Assembly: GCA_027658995.1 (NCBI GenBank)
Contig: JAQDQK010000003.1
Location: 1 to 64,000 of the forward strand
Direction of reading: 5' to 3'
Source: Propionibacteriaceae bacterium AM104-82
GTDB lineage: Bacteria > Actinomycetota > Actinomycetes > Propionibacteriales > Propionibacteriaceae
DNA: 64,000 bases
Below, in pieces: positions 1 to 8,072 of the stretch. The notes under the pieces were generated by a model. It saw only the letters and a program-made list of their open reading frames with translations, did no database searches and was not told the DNA's origin. Positions within the stretch are counted from its first letter, which is position 1, and each line of letters begins with the position of its first letter. The position numbers and the translations under genes are program-made.

Positions 1-41
1 GATGCCTACTCGACGCGGGCGGGTTCAGACCCCGAATCCAC

Positions 42-953
42 TCACTTCTGTGAAGAGCCGATGAACGTGCCGCGGTCCTTGCCCTGCAGCGAGGTGACCC
101 AACCCAGGTCGACGCCCGCGGCCTCGTAGATCGTGGCCTCCTGCTCGGTGGTGATGGTGAAGGCGACCTCGCCCGACTCGAACGCCTTGCGCGCGGTGTC
201 GACGGTGATGCCGGTGGTGGCGTCGGGGAGGATGCCGTCGGTCTTGAGGCTGAGCAGGTACTTGGCGGCCTCGATCACCTCGGGGGTGTTGAACTGCGTC
301 TTGGTGCCGTCCTCGGTGAACAGGTCACCGCCGGCCTGCCACACGAAGGGGAAGAACTGGCCGTTCATGATGCCGCGGCTCGGGTCGCCCCAGGGCGCGG
401 TCATCGGCTGGATGCCCTTGGCCTTGACGGCCTTGGCGGCCGTCGCGAACTCGTCCCACGTCGTGGGCGGCTCGACGCCTGCCTCGGCGAGCAGCGTCTT
501 GTTGTACATCAGCACGCGAGCGCCGCCCACCACGAAGGGGAGCGTGTACTGCTTGCCGTTGATGACGCCCTTGTCGAGGAAGTACAGGTTGTCCTTCTGC
601 TCGTCGGTGACCTTTCCGTCGAGCGAGATCAGCTGGTCCTTCTTGATGTAGTCGCCGATCATCTCGGAGTACATGTAGCCGACATCGGGACCGGCGCCCG
701 ACGAGATGCCGGTCAGGTACTTGGTCTCGTAGGAGTCCCAGGGCACGACGGTCACGTTGACGTCGACGCCCTTCTCCTTCTCGAACGGGGCGACGATGGC
801 GTCCCAGAGTTCCTTGTCCAGGTTGTCGGCGGCCAGCGGCGGCATCCAGAGGTCGATCGACTTGGGGGTCGACGCCGAGGTGCCCCCGCCGCATGCCGTG
901 AGAAGCGCGCTGGAGAGGATCAGGCCAGCGAACACACCCAGGGATTTCTTCAT
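42..953 (-). CDS. Sugar ABC transporter substrate-binding lipoprotein, C-terminus missing
   Basis: Extracytoplasmic solute-binding protein of the carbohydrate (CUT1, family 1) importers. The N-terminus is a lipoprotein signal peptide with lipobox LLTAC at about residues 17-21, followed by a Gly/Ser/Thr linker and the binding-protein fold (WDSYETKYLTGISSGAGPDVGYM, then the PFVVGGARVLMYNKTLL hinge region). It is 303 residues; family members are usually 400-440, so roughly the last 100 residues of the C-terminal lobe are absent. The stop is a TGA at 42-44, and neither other frame of the remaining 41 bases continues the family. AAGGAAG lies 6 nt before the ATG. It is divergent from a ROK regulator, and permeases would be expected further left. 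Family call is firm; the substrate is unknown. Confidence 0.85.
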   Translation of the reverse strand: MKKSLGVFAGLILSSALLTACGGGTSASTPKSIDLWMPPLAADNLDKELWDAIVAPFEKEKGVDVNVTVVPWDSYETKYLTGISSGAGPDVGYMYSEMIGDYIKKDQLISLDGKVTDEQKDNLYFLDKGVINGKQYTLPFVVGGARVLMYNKTLLAEAGVEPPTTWDEFATAAKAVKAKGIQPMTAPWGDPSRGIMNGQFFPFVWQAGGDLFTEDGTKTQFNTPEVIEAAKYLLSLKTDGILPDATTGITVDTARKAFESGEVAFTITTEQEATIYEAAGVDLGWVTSLQGKDRGTFIGSSQK

Positions 954-980
954 GTTGCCACTTCCTTGTTGGCGGTCGGG

Positions 981-1000
981 GCCGCGGATTCTCCCGCGGC
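981..1000 (-). other. Hairpin in the 5' leader of the binding-protein gene
   Basis: A perfect 7-bp inverted repeat (GCCGCGG / CCGCGGC, 6-nt loop) lies between the predicted promoter and the ribosome binding site of the leftward binding-protein gene. It could be a leader hairpin or a messenger stabiliser. Structure is seen; role is not known. Confidence 0.35.
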
Positions 1001-1008
1001 TGCCCCAC

Positions 1009-1038
1009 AGTATGCAGATTCGTAATGGGGTTGCGCAA
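1009..1038 (-). promoter_or_regulatory. Predicted promoter of the binding-protein gene
   Basis: Reading leftward, TTGCGC (1038-1033) and CATACT (1014-1009) are separated by 18 bp and lie about 55 bp before the start codon. The palindromes at 1041-1071 abut the -35 box, consistent with control by the divergent ROK protein. Confidence 0.45.
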
Positions 1039-1040
1039 GT

Positions 1041-1071
1041 CCCTTATTAAAAAGGGTTACAGTGTTGTAAC
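1041..1071. promoter_or_regulatory. Two abutting palindromes, probable ROK operators
   Basis: CCCTT-N6-AAGGG (1041-1056) is followed by GTTACA-GTGT-TGTAAC (1056-1071), sharing one base. Both are perfect inverted repeats in an AT-rich patch between divergent transporter and ROK genes. The second overlaps the predicted -10 of the ROK gene and the first touches the -35 of the transporter gene, so one protein could control both. Binding by this ROK protein is inferred. Confidence 0.55.
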
Positions 1072-1073
1072 AT
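1068..1073 (+). promoter_or_regulatory. Leaderless -10 box of the ROK gene
   Basis: TAACAT lies 7 nt before the GTG start at 1081, and no Shine-Dalgarno is present. It overlaps the palindrome at 1056-1071, so autorepression is plausible. Confidence 0.5.
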
Positions 1074-1080
1074 TTGCGTC

Positions 1081-2199
1081 GTGAGCACGCATTCGTCCTT
1101 GGCCGAGATCAGGTATGTGAACCAGCGCGCGGCGCTGGACGCCTGCTACGCGCTGGGCGACACGTTCACGCTGAAAGACCTTGTCGAGGCGACAGGGCTG
1201 TCCCGCCCGACGCTGACGCAGTCGCTGCGCGCCATGGAACAGGCGGGCCTCGTCCGCTCCGAGACCACCAGGCCTGCGTCGGGGCTGGGCCGCCCGATGG
1301 CCGTGTTCCACCCGGTTGCCGAGCAGCACCGGCTGCTGGTGGTGATCATCGGCTACGAGTCGTGCGACATCACGATGGTCGACGCGACGGGCGCCGTGAT
1401 CGCCACCGACCACGCGCTGATGTCCCCGTCTCCGGTCGACGACATCGTCGCGGCGGTCGACCGGGTCGTCGAGGAGGGGGACTCGCCGGTGCTCGGCGGC
1501 GTGATCGCTGTGATGGGCATCGTCCAGGGCGAGAACAGCGTCCGCTCGAACAGGTACCCGTGGCTGGGGGAGCCCGAGTCTCTCGCGGCGATCAAGGCCC
1601 CGGTGCTCGACCGCTGGCCCGACGCGGACATCGTGGTCCGCAACGACGCGAAGCTCGCCGCTGGCTTCCTGATGTCGGCGCTCGCCGAGTCGGGGCACCC
1701 GGCCCGCTCGGCCGTCGCGCTGCACATGACGGAGGCGGTCGGCTGCGGCCTCGTCATCGCCGGCGAGGTGCTGGAGGGCGCGCACGGCGCGGCGGGCGAG
1801 ATCGGCCTTGACCCGAACGGCGCGTTCGGCTCGGCGGAGATCGCGCTGCGCGAGGGCGCGCAGAAGCTCGGCATCACGCGACTCGAGGTGTTCAGGGAGG
1901 CGGCCCGCGACAACCCCCGGGCGCTCAAGATCGCCCGCGAGATCGGGCGCTGGCTCGCGCTGGGCGTCCGCTCCACCACGCTTGCCCTCGACCCGGAGGT
2001 CGTCGTGCTCGGCGGTCCGGTCAGCGCGTGCGGCGAGGCGTTGCGCAGCGTCTTCGTCGAGGCGCTGGGTGACGTGTCGCTCACGCCGCCGGAGGTCGTC
2101 CTGGTGGCGTCCTCGGGCGATGCGGTGCACCGCGGGGCGCTGTTGGTGGCAAGCGACAGGGCCCGCACGAGGCTCGTCGAGGCGCTCCCGCAGGCCTGA
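1081..2199 (+). CDS. ROK-family transcriptional repressor
   Basis: 372-residue ROK (repressor, ORF, kinase) protein. Residues about 8-75 form a winged helix (FTLKDLVEATGLSRPTLTQSLRAMEQAGLV). The rest is the sugar-kinase-like fold, with LHMTEAVGCGLVIAGEVLEGAHGAAGEIG and the C-terminal PEVVVLGGPVSACGEAL segment. The cysteine cluster that normally binds zinc in ROK repressors (a CxCG..GC motif just after the GEIG helix) is missing; the text there reads LDPNGAFGSAE. The GTG start follows TAACAT by 7 nt, indicating a leaderless message. It is divergent from the truncated sugar-binding protein, which it probably regulates. The effector sugar cannot be deduced. Confidence 0.88.
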   Translation: MSTHSSLAEIRYVNQRAALDACYALGDTFTLKDLVEATGLSRPTLTQSLRAMEQAGLVRSETTRPASGLGRPMAVFHPVAEQHRLLVVIIGYESCDITMVDATGAVIATDHALMSPSPVDDIVAAVDRVVEEGDSPVLGGVIAVMGIVQGENSVRSNRYPWLGEPESLAAIKAPVLDRWPDADIVVRNDAKLAAGFLMSALAESGHPARSAVALHMTEAVGCGLVIAGEVLEGAHGAAGEIGLDPNGAFGSAEIALREGAQKLGITRLEVFREAARDNPRALKIAREIGRWLALGVRSTTLALDPEVVVLGGPVSACGEALRSVFVEALGDVSLTPPEVVLVASSGDAVHRGALLVASDRARTRLVEALPQA

Positions 2200-2210
2200 G
2201 CCCCGAGGCC

Positions 2211-2588
2211 TCAGTAGGTCCCGTCGAGGTAGTACCAGCGGTCCTCGAAGAGGAAGCGGCTGACCTCGCGCAGTTGCCCCGGCCCCTCGGGTGAGCGGAA
2301 GTCGGCGGTGAAGGTGACCGTCCCCTCGGTGTCCCACGCCTTGCCTCCCGAGGTCGCGTCGACGCGCAGCCCCGTCCAAGTCGTGTCCGCGTCCAGGTCG
2401 AGGCGCTCGGGGCGGGTGTCGGGATGCCACGTCTCCAGCAGGTAGTCGGCGTCGCGCAGCGCGAAGGCGCTGTAGCGCGACCGCATCAGGGCGACCGCGG
2501 TGGGAGCGGGTCGCCCGGCGTGGAACCGTCCGCAGCACGCGGCGTACGGCTTGCCCGTGTCGCAGGGGCAGGGCAGGGCGTCGGTCAT
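2211..2588 (-). CDS. YchJ family protein (SEC-C zinc motif plus NTF2-like domain)
   Basis: 125-residue UPF0225/YchJ protein. The N-terminal SEC-C motif reads CPCDTGKPYAACCGRFHAG (about residues 7-25), with Cys and His ligands for one zinc. It is followed by LMRSRYSAFALRDADYLLETWHP, typical of the YchJ NTF2-like domain. Molecular function is not established. The start codon follows TAGACT by 6 nt, and that hexamer overlaps the stop codon of the upstream gene, so it may have its own promoter although the genes are only 9 bp apart. Confidence 0.88.
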   Translation of the reverse strand: MTDALPCPCDTGKPYAACCGRFHAGRPAPTAVALMRSRYSAFALRDADYLLETWHPDTRPERLDLDADTTWTGLRVDATSGGKAWDTEGTVTFTADFRSPEGPGQLREVSRFLFEDRWYYLDGTY

Positions 2589-2594
2589 GCGAGG

Positions 2595-2600
2595 AGTCTA
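2595..2600 (-). promoter_or_regulatory. Leaderless -10 box of the YchJ gene
   Basis: TAGACT (reverse strand) lies 6 nt before the ATG at 2588. The hexamer contains the TAG stop codon of the preceding gene. Confidence 0.4.
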
Positions 2601-3152
2601 GGTCGTCGGCCAGGTGAGCGTCAGGGTCGCGTCGCGCTCCGCGGCGTACTCCCCGCCGAGTTGCATGCACTCGCTTGACACGTCGACGGCGGCCTCGCCC
2701 GCGTGCAGCACGAGTCGCTGCGCGCCCCGCTCGCAGCGACCGTTGGTCCGCCAGTCGAGCGTCAAGCCGGTCCACTCACCGGGTGCGAGCACCGGAGCGT
2801 CGCCCAGCACCTCAAGGCTCAGTTCGCCGCCCGAGCCGTCGGCATCGAGGCCCGTGAAGTGGACCTCATCGAGGGGGAGCGGTTCGGCGCCGCAGTTGCC
2901 GATCTCGAGGAACAGGTGTCGCGCCCCGAGCGCCGCGTCGATGGGCGAGAGCCGCCGTGCGAGGCCGCCCGCCTCGGCGTCGGCGTCGGAGCACTGTGTG
3001 GGGCCGCCGATCGGCTCGACCGGGTCGTCGAGGCTCGGCTCGGGCTCCTCGACGGTCGTCACGACAGGCGACGGCTCGACGGGCGTGAAGGGGACGCTCG
3101 GGAAGCCGAACAGGAGCACGAACAGGGCCAGGGCCGCGGCGATCAACCACAT
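2598..3152 (-). CDS. Small membrane-anchored protein of unknown function
   Basis: 184 residues. It starts directly with a hydrophobic segment (about residues 1-20, MWLIAAALALFVLLFGFPSV), then a Pro/Glu/Val linker and an extracytoplasmic domain with three cysteines (TQCSDADAE, GNCGAEPLPL, SECMQLGG) and a beta-rich pattern. I do not recognise a family. I chose the ATG at 3152 because TAGGTT lies 7 nt before it; an in-frame TTG four codons upstream would add little. It is followed closely by the YchJ gene and is divergent from metG. Confidence 0.6.
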   Translation of the reverse strand: MWLIAAALALFVLLFGFPSVPFTPVEPSPVVTTVEEPEPSLDDPVEPIGGPTQCSDADAEAGGLARRLSPIDAALGARHLFLEIGNCGAEPLPLDEVHFTGLDADGSGGELSLEVLGDAPVLAPGEWTGLTLDWRTNGRCERGAQRLVLHAGEAAVDVSSECMQLGGEYAAERDATLTLTWPTT

Positions 3153-3159
3153 GGCGGCC

Positions 3160-3165
3160 AACCTA
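3160..3165 (-). promoter_or_regulatory. Leaderless -10 box of the 184-residue protein gene
   Basis: TAGGTT on the reverse strand lies 7 nt before the ATG at 3152, with no Shine-Dalgarno. It supports this start. Confidence 0.4.
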
Positions 3166-3268
3166 CGGCGTCGTCGTCGGTGGCGCGTCCCGCCGCGGTC
3201 GCGACCCGGCTGCGACCCTGGTGTCGGGCTGGGCAGGTGCGACGGTGAGTCGCCCGTCGTCGCGGCGA

Positions 3269-3274
3269 TAGGAT
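3269..3274 (+). promoter_or_regulatory. Leaderless -10 box of metG
   Basis: TAGGAT lies 7 nt before the ATG at 3282. An alternative ATG at 3273 falls inside this hexamer, so 3282 is preferred. Confidence 0.45.
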
Positions 3275-3281
3275 GACGCCC

Positions 3282-5066
3282 ATGAGTCGTATTCTTGCCG
3301 CGGTCGCCTGGCCGTACGCCAACGGTCCCCGTCACATCGGGCACGTCTCCGGTTTCGGGGTGCCCTCCGACGTGTTCGCCCGGTACATGCGCATGGCAGG
3401 CCACGACGTGCTGATGGTCTCCGGCTCCGACGAGCACGGCACCGCGATCCAGGTGAAGGCGGACTCCGAGGGCCTGACCGCCCGGGAAACGGCAGACAAG
3501 TACCACTCGCGGATCGTCGCCGACCTGCAGGGTCTCGGGCTCAGCTACGACCTGTACACGCGCACCACCACCCCGAACCACTACCACGTGGTGCAGGAGA
3601 TGTTCACGGCGCTGTACGAGAACGGCTACGTGTTCGCCAAGACGCAGATGGGCGCCATCTCGCCGTCGACGGGCCGCACGCTTCCCGACCGCTTCATCGA
3701 GGGCACCTGCCCGATCTGCGGCTACGACAACGCGCGCGGCGACCAGTGCGACAACTGCGGCAACCAACTCGACCCCGCCGACCTGATCAACCCGAAGTCG
3801 AAGATCAACGGTGAGACCCCCGAGTTCGTCGAGACCGAGCACTTCTTCCTCGACCTCCCCAAGGTCGCACCGCAGCTCGGCGCCTGGCTCGACAGCCGCG
3901 AGGACTGGCGCCCCAACGTGCTGAAGTTCTCGCACAACCTGCTCAAGGAGATCCGCGAGCGCGCCATCACCCGCGACCTCGACTGGGGCGTGCCGATCCC
4001 GCTCGACGGGTGGCGCGACGCACCCATGAAGCGCATCTATGTCTGGTTCGACGCCGTGATCGGCTACCTGTCCGCCGCCGTGGAGTGGGCGAAGCGCTCC
4101 GGCGACCCCGAGGCGTGGCGCGCGTTCTGGAACGACCCGGAGGCCAGGTCGTACTACTTCATGGGCAAGGACAACATCGTCTTCCACTCCGTGATCTGGC
4201 CCGGCATCCTGCTCGGCGCCAACGGCCAGGGAGAGCTGGGCGGCACCGTCCGCCCCGAGCTCGGCGAGTTGCAGCTTCCGACCGAGGTCGTCAGCTCCGA
4301 GTTCATGACCATGAAGGGCTCGAAGGTGTCGTCCTCGCGCGGCGCCTCGATCTTCGTGGGCGACTTCCTCGCCGAGTTCGGCCCCGACGCGCTGCGCTAC
4401 TACATCGCGGTCGCAGGGCCTGAGAACCAGGACACCGACTTCACGTGGGACGAGTTCGTCCGGCGGACCAACTTCGAGTTGGCCAACGAGTGGGGCAACC
4501 TCGTCAACCGCTCGATCGCGATGGCGCACAAGAACAACGGCGGCATCCCCGCGGCCGGCGAGTTCACCGACGAGGACCGCGCGCTGCTCGACGCGTCGGC
4601 CGGCGCGTTCGACACCGTCGGCGAGCACATCGCGGCGCGGCGCTTCAAGGCGGGCATCACCGAGGCCATGCGGATCGTCGGGCTCGCGAACAAGTACCTC
4701 TCCGACATGGAGCCGTGGAAGCTGAAGGACGACCCGGCGCGCCGCGACACCGTGCTGCACGTCGCGCTGCAGGTCGTCTCCGACGCGAACACGCTGCTGA
4801 CGCCCTACCTGCCGCACTCGGCGCAGCGGGTCTTCGAGGCCCTCGGCGGCGAGGGAATCTGGGCGGCCCAGCCCGCGATCATCGAGGTCACCGACGGCGA
4901 CCTCAGCTACCCGACGCTGCAGGGCGACTACGCCGCTCAGCAGGCGACCTGGGCCTCGCGCCCGATCCAGCCGGGCACCCCGCTCGCGAAGCCCAGCCCG
5001 CTGTTCGCAAAGCTGGACGAGAAGCTCGGCGAGACCGGCCCCTCCTGGGCCCCGATCGCCGACTGA
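3282..5066 (+). CDS. metG: Methionine--tRNA ligase
   Basis: Charges tRNA-Met with methionine in the cytosol. The 594-residue class I synthetase has the HIGH motif at residues 18-21, a connective zinc knuckle with four cysteines ([18 protein letters not shown], about residues 145-162), and the second signature as KVSSS (348-352), the form seen in many actinomycete MetRS rather than KMSKS. The anticodon-binding helical domain follows ([19 protein letters not shown]). There is no C-terminal EMAP/tRNA-binding domain. It is divergent from the 184-residue membrane protein gene. Essential housekeeping gene; identification is firm. Confidence 0.97.
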   Translation: MSRILAAVAWPYANGPRHIGHVSGFGVPSDVFARYMRMAGHDVLMVSGSDEHGTAIQVKADSEGLTARETADKYHSRIVADLQGLGLSYDLYTRTTTPNHYHVVQEMFTALYENGYVFAKTQMGAISPSTGRTLPDRFIEGTCPICGYDNARGDQCDNCGNQLDPADLINPKSKINGETPEFVETEHFFLDLPKVAPQLGAWLDSREDWRPNVLKFSHNLLKEIRERAITRDLDWGVPIPLDGWRDAPMKRIYVWFDAVIGYLSAAVEWAKRSGDPEAWRAFWNDPEARSYYFMGKDNIVFHSVIWPGILLGANGQGELGGTVRPELGELQLPTEVVSSEFMTMKGSKVSSSRGASIFVGDFLAEFGPDALRYYIAVAGPENQDTDFTWDEFVRRTNFELANEWGNLVNRSIAMAHKNNGGIPAAGEFTDEDRALLDASAGAFDTVGEHIAARRFKAGITEAMRIVGLANKYLSDMEPWKLKDDPARRDTVLHVALQVVSDANTLLTPYLPHSAQRVFEALGGEGIWAAQPAIIEVTDGDLSYPTLQGDYAAQQATWASRPIQPGTPLAKPSPLFAKLDEKLGETGPSWAPIAD

Positions 5067-5082
5067 CGGGCCCCAAGGAACT

Positions 5083-5112
5083 GGCCTCTGTCCGCGACGG
5101 GACAGCAAGGCC
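5083..5112 (+). terminator. Hairpin after metG, possible terminator
   Basis: GGCCT-CTGTCC pairs with GGACAG-CA-AGGCC (6-nt loop, 2-nt bulge), 16 nt after the metG stop. There is no U tract, so this is a weak terminator call; it lies just before the promoter of the next gene. Confidence 0.35.
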
Positions 5113-5122
5113 CCTTGTCGGG

Positions 5123-5128
5123 TAGCCT
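5123..5128 (+). promoter_or_regulatory. Leaderless -10 box for the gene at 5135
   Basis: TAGCCT lies 6 nt before the GTG at 5135, with no Shine-Dalgarno. Confidence 0.4.
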
Positions 5129-5134
5129 TCACCG

Positions 5135-5578
5135 GTGATTATCTGGCGTGGCTGGGGCATCCTGGCGGTTGGTTTCTTCCTGGCGGCGGGCATTCTCGGC
5201 ATCGCCATCCCGTTCAGCATCTGGGGCGAGGCCGCCAAGTGGGCGATGATCCCCGCCGCGATCGCCGCAGGCGCCGGCTGCTGGTTCACGGGCGTCCACC
5301 TCAACCAGACCAAGCCGCGCCGCTACCTCGAGGAGCAGTTGCCGCTGTTCCAGCAGCAGATCGCCGCCTCGGTCGCGGCCGGCACGTTCCGGCTGCCGAA
5401 CCAGCCGCCGCCCACCTCGCTCGAGGAGGCCCGCGGCCAGGCCGCCGGCTACCTGACCTTCCTGAGCCAGAGCGGCACCGCGCAGACCAACCGCAACACG
5501 CTCTTCTTCGTCCCGCTGCAGTACTGGGGCATCGTCATCGCGATCTGGGGGATCGTGATGCCGTTCCTGCTGAACTAG
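5135..5578 (+). CDS. Small membrane protein of unknown function
   Basis: 147 residues with GTG start. Two hydrophobic helices lie near the N-terminus (about residues 7-27 and 34-52), a soluble Gln/Pro-containing middle contains YLEEQLPLFQQQIAASVAAGTF, and a final helix runs to the C-terminus (LQYWGIVIAIWGIVMPFLLN). No known domain is recognised. It lies downstream of metG with its own leaderless promoter and is convergent with the next gene, whose stop is 4 bp away. Confidence 0.65.
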   Translation: MIIWRGWGILAVGFFLAAGILGIAIPFSIWGEAAKWAMIPAAIAAGAGCWFTGVHLNQTKPRRYLEEQLPLFQQQIAASVAAGTFRLPNQPPPTSLEEARGQAAGYLTFLSQSGTAQTNRNTLFFVPLQYWGIVIAIWGIVMPFLLN

Positions 5579-5581
5579 GCC

Positions 5582-6169
5582 TCAGCCCGACAGGCGGGCC
5601 AGCGCGGCGCGCATCGACGTGGGGGCGAAGCCCTGGCGCATCGCCTCGCGGCGCAGGCCGGGCTCCGCGCGGTACAGCGCGGCGCCGCGGCGCAGCAGCA
5701 CCGGGGGAGTCTTGCGCTTCTCACGCAGGTCGCGGGTCAACCGGCGGGTGAAGTTGGCCGCCCTGCGGCGGTCCAGCCACCAGCCCTCCGCATTGATCCC
5801 CGCCTCGCGGGCGGGATTGAGCGCGTCGATCGCGAAGATCCCCTCGGCGACCACCAGCGACGCGTCGCCCAGGTCGATCACCTTGGAGCCGACCCGACGC
5901 GACAGCGAAATGTCATACTCGGGCACCTCACACGATCCGGTGCTGAGCAGCGTCGAAATCGACGCCAGCGCCAGGTCGAGGTCCCACGTCTCCACCCGGT
6001 CCCAGTCGGGGATGCCCATCGGCGTCATCGGGAGGCCTGGGTGGTCGGCGTCGTGGTAGAAGTCGTCGAGGCTGAGTGGGAACGCTGTCGATGCCTCGGC
6101 CGCGAGCCGGGTGAGCCTGGATTTGCCGCTGCCCGAAGGCCCGGCGACGAGCAGCAGGGTCCGAGTCAT
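5582..6169 (-). CDS. Uridine-kinase-like P-loop ATPase
   Basis: 195 residues. The Walker A motif is GPSGSGKS (about residues 9-16). FPLSLDDFYHDADHPGLP (about 31-48) resembles the DDFY segment of uridine kinases and phosphoribulokinases, and VVAEGIFAID (about 106-115) is the following strand. An Arg-rich helix (RRAANFTRRLTRDLREKRK) resembles the lid region of these kinases. Likely substrate is a nucleoside or related small molecule; this is a family inference. The ATG follows TAGGCT by 7 nt. Confidence 0.75.
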   Translation of the reverse strand: MTRTLLLVAGPSGSGKSRLTRLAAEASTAFPLSLDDFYHDADHPGLPMTPMGIPDWDRVETWDLDLALASISTLLSTGSCEVPEYDISLSRRVGSKVIDLGDASLVVAEGIFAIDALNPAREAGINAEGWWLDRRRAANFTRRLTRDLREKRKTPPVLLRRGAALYRAEPGLRREAMRQGFAPTSMRAALARLSG

Positions 6170-6176
6170 GCGGGCT

Positions 6177-6182
6177 AGCCTA
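6177..6182 (-). promoter_or_regulatory. Leaderless -10 box of the uridine-kinase-like gene
   Basis: TAGGCT (reverse strand) lies 7 nt before the ATG at 6169. Confidence 0.4.
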
Positions 6183-6241
6183 GCGATTCCCGACGCGGTG
6201 CCGCGCGAGCCAGGCGCGCCGGGCCTCGTCAGGGGCGGGGC

Positions 6242-8047
6242 TCACCAGGAACTGCCGCCGCTTCCACCGAAGCCGCCGCCGCCACTCGAGCCGGAACCGC
6301 CGCTCGAGCCTCCGCTGGCGACACCGACGCCCGAGGCGACCGCCATCTGCGTGACCGTCGTCATGGCGGACGACACCGACCCGAGCGTCGAGGTCAGCCC
6401 AGCGGCCTGGCTCAACTGCACCCCGTGCAGCCAGGATGTGTCACCCATGTAGACGCCGTCGCGGGCCAGGTCGGCGAACAGCGACGACCAGTGCTCGGCG
6501 ACGCCGAAGACCATCGCGTATGGCAGGTACCTGGAGAAGATGTCGACGCCCTCCTCGAAGCGCAGCGTGTCGCGCTCCGCGGTCGAGAGGTACAGCTTGA
6601 AACCCTCCGCCTGCGCAAGCACCGCCGAACCCTTCGCGGTGCGTCGGAACGTCTTGAACGACACCACGAACAGGCCGATGCCGAAGAGTGCCACGGGGAT
6701 GCCGACCAGCCCGAATCCGAACAGCATGCCGAGCATGGCGCACATCGCCACGCCGATGAAGGTCAGGAAGAAGCCGACGATGCGCATGGCCTGTAGCCGT
6801 CCGTGCGAGTGCTTCTCGAGCCAGCCCCTGCCCTTGACGGCGCCGTCGAGGGCCTTGACGACCCGCCTGCCCAGCTTGCGGTTGGCGCGCAGGTCCTTGG
6901 CGGTGACCCGGGCCGACTGCTTGAACATCACCGCGAGCAGCGACTGCTCGTGGCCGAGCAGCCTGCCCGTCGGCGCCGGGTCGACCCGGGTGAGCACGAC
7001 CCCGCTCCCGGTGGACTCGATCGTCAGGTAGCCGCGGGCGGCGAGGTCGACGAGGGTCGCGGAGGCGGCGATCTTGTCGACGCTGCCCTTGAGCAGCACC
7101 CGCAGTTCGCCGGGGGAGCCGGGCGGCGGGTTGAACTGGACGGCGACCGGCGGCCGGCCCCGCCTGGACGCCCGTGCGACGGTGGCCTCGCCGCCCTTGG
7201 GGATCACGCCGGGCGGCACCCCCACGAAGACCTCGTCGCGGGAGGCGTTGCGCCACAGCGCCCACAGGATGCCAGCGGCCGCCACCAGCAGCCCGCCGGA
7301 GACGGCGCCGGTGGTCGCGTTGAGCGTGAAGGGCCGCTCGCTGGCGGGCTTTTCGACCAGTTCCTGTTCGGCGCCGACGAAGGTGCCCGCCGGGAAGCTG
7401 GCCGTGACCTGGAAGCGTTCGTGCGGGTCGAGGTGGTCGACGGAGAAGTCCGCGCCGGTCCCGTCGTGGGAGGCCTCGCAGGTCCGTTCGCCGCGCGCGC
7501 CGAAGTGGCAGTAGGAGGCCGCCACGTCCACGGGTCCGGTCACCGTCGCGGTGGCGTCGGAGAAGGGCAGGTCCCAGCCGGTGCCGATCGCGTCCCAGTT
7601 GAACTCGTCGAGGCCGCTCTCGGGGTGGTCGGGAGCGATCAGGCCGCGCACCGTGTAGGTGAGCCGGTACTGCTGCGGGCTGGTGTAGAACGTGTCGGCG
7701 TCGCCGACCTGCATCGTCATCGTCTTGGGCGAGGCGGTGCGCCGCACGTCGGTGTTGGCGCCGCTCGGCGAGGACCACTCGACAGGTCCGTAGGAGAACC
7801 GGTAGTCCTTGCCGTTGCCGGCGTCCTGCCTGGTCGGGAGCACATAGATCGGCCCGCGGCCGCGCTTGGCGGAGAAGTCCATCGTGAAGTCGATGGTGAC
7901 CTCTGCGAGGCCGTCCTCGGCAAGCCTGACCTCCGCGTGGAATCGCGTGATCGGAGCGCCGCCGTCGGCGTTGGCGCTGGGGGTCGCGAGCACCGAGAGG
8001 AGCAGCGCGATCGCCAGGGCGGTCGTCAATCGAAGGGCCTTGGTCAT
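6242..8047 (-). CDS. DUF2207 membrane protein, paralogue A
   Basis: 601 residues. A signal peptide (about 1-27, ending SANADGG) precedes an exported DUF2207 beta-sandwich with the family string SGLDEFNWDAIGTGWDLPFSDATATVTGP. A first transmembrane helix follows at about 245-262, then a cytoplasmic winged-helix-like segment (ASATLVDLAARGYLTIE). A pair of helices lies near 420-465, then the YLPYAMVFGVAEHWSSLF segment and a Gly/Ser-rich tail ending in SGGSSW. Function of DUF2207 proteins is unknown. It is the most downstream of three tandem paralogues, separated by 25 bp from copy B, and has its own -10-like hexamer (TAGCCT) 6 nt before the ATG. Confidence 0.85.
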   Translation of the reverse strand: MTKALRLTTALAIALLLSVLATPSANADGGAPITRFHAEVRLAEDGLAEVTIDFTMDFSAKRGRGPIYVLPTRQDAGNGKDYRFSYGPVEWSSPSGANTDVRRTASPKTMTMQVGDADTFYTSPQQYRLTYTVRGLIAPDHPESGLDEFNWDAIGTGWDLPFSDATATVTGPVDVAASYCHFGARGERTCEASHDGTGADFSVDHLDPHERFQVTASFPAGTFVGAEQELVEKPASERPFTLNATTGAVSGGLLVAAAGILWALWRNASRDEVFVGVPPGVIPKGGEATVARASRRGRPPVAVQFNPPPGSPGELRVLLKGSVDKIAASATLVDLAARGYLTIESTGSGVVLTRVDPAPTGRLLGHEQSLLAVMFKQSARVTAKDLRANRKLGRRVVKALDGAVKGRGWLEKHSHGRLQAMRIVGFFLTFIGVAMCAMLGMLFGFGLVGIPVALFGIGLFVVSFKTFRRTAKGSAVLAQAEGFKLYLSTAERDTLRFEEGVDIFSRYLPYAMVFGVAEHWSSLFADLARDGVYMGDTSWLHGVQLSQAAGLTSTLGSVSSAMTTVTQMAVASGVGVASGGSSGGSGSSGGGGFGGSGGSSW

Positions 8048-8053
8048 CCCACG

Positions 8054-8059
8054 AGGCTA
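8054..8059 (-). promoter_or_regulatory. Leaderless -10 box of DUF2207 copy A
   Basis: TAGCCT (reverse strand) lies 6 nt before the ATG at 8047, with no Shine-Dalgarno. Confidence 0.4.
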
Positions 8060-8072
8060 GGCGCCGCCCGGC

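Noticed and set aside
10..40. tRNA T-arm-like sequence (GGGTTCAGACCCC)
   Set aside because: The loop lacks the invariant A, and no acceptor, D or anticodon arms are present nearby, so no tRNA is called.
4323..4337. Methionyl-tRNA synthetase with KVSSS instead of KMSKS
   Set aside because: This variant is usual in actinomycete MetRS and does not suggest loss of activity.
3153..5132. Open frame on the minus strand running through metG into the small anchored protein
   Set aside because: Only the last 184 codons have signal-peptide and domain character and a start signal; the rest is antisense to metG.
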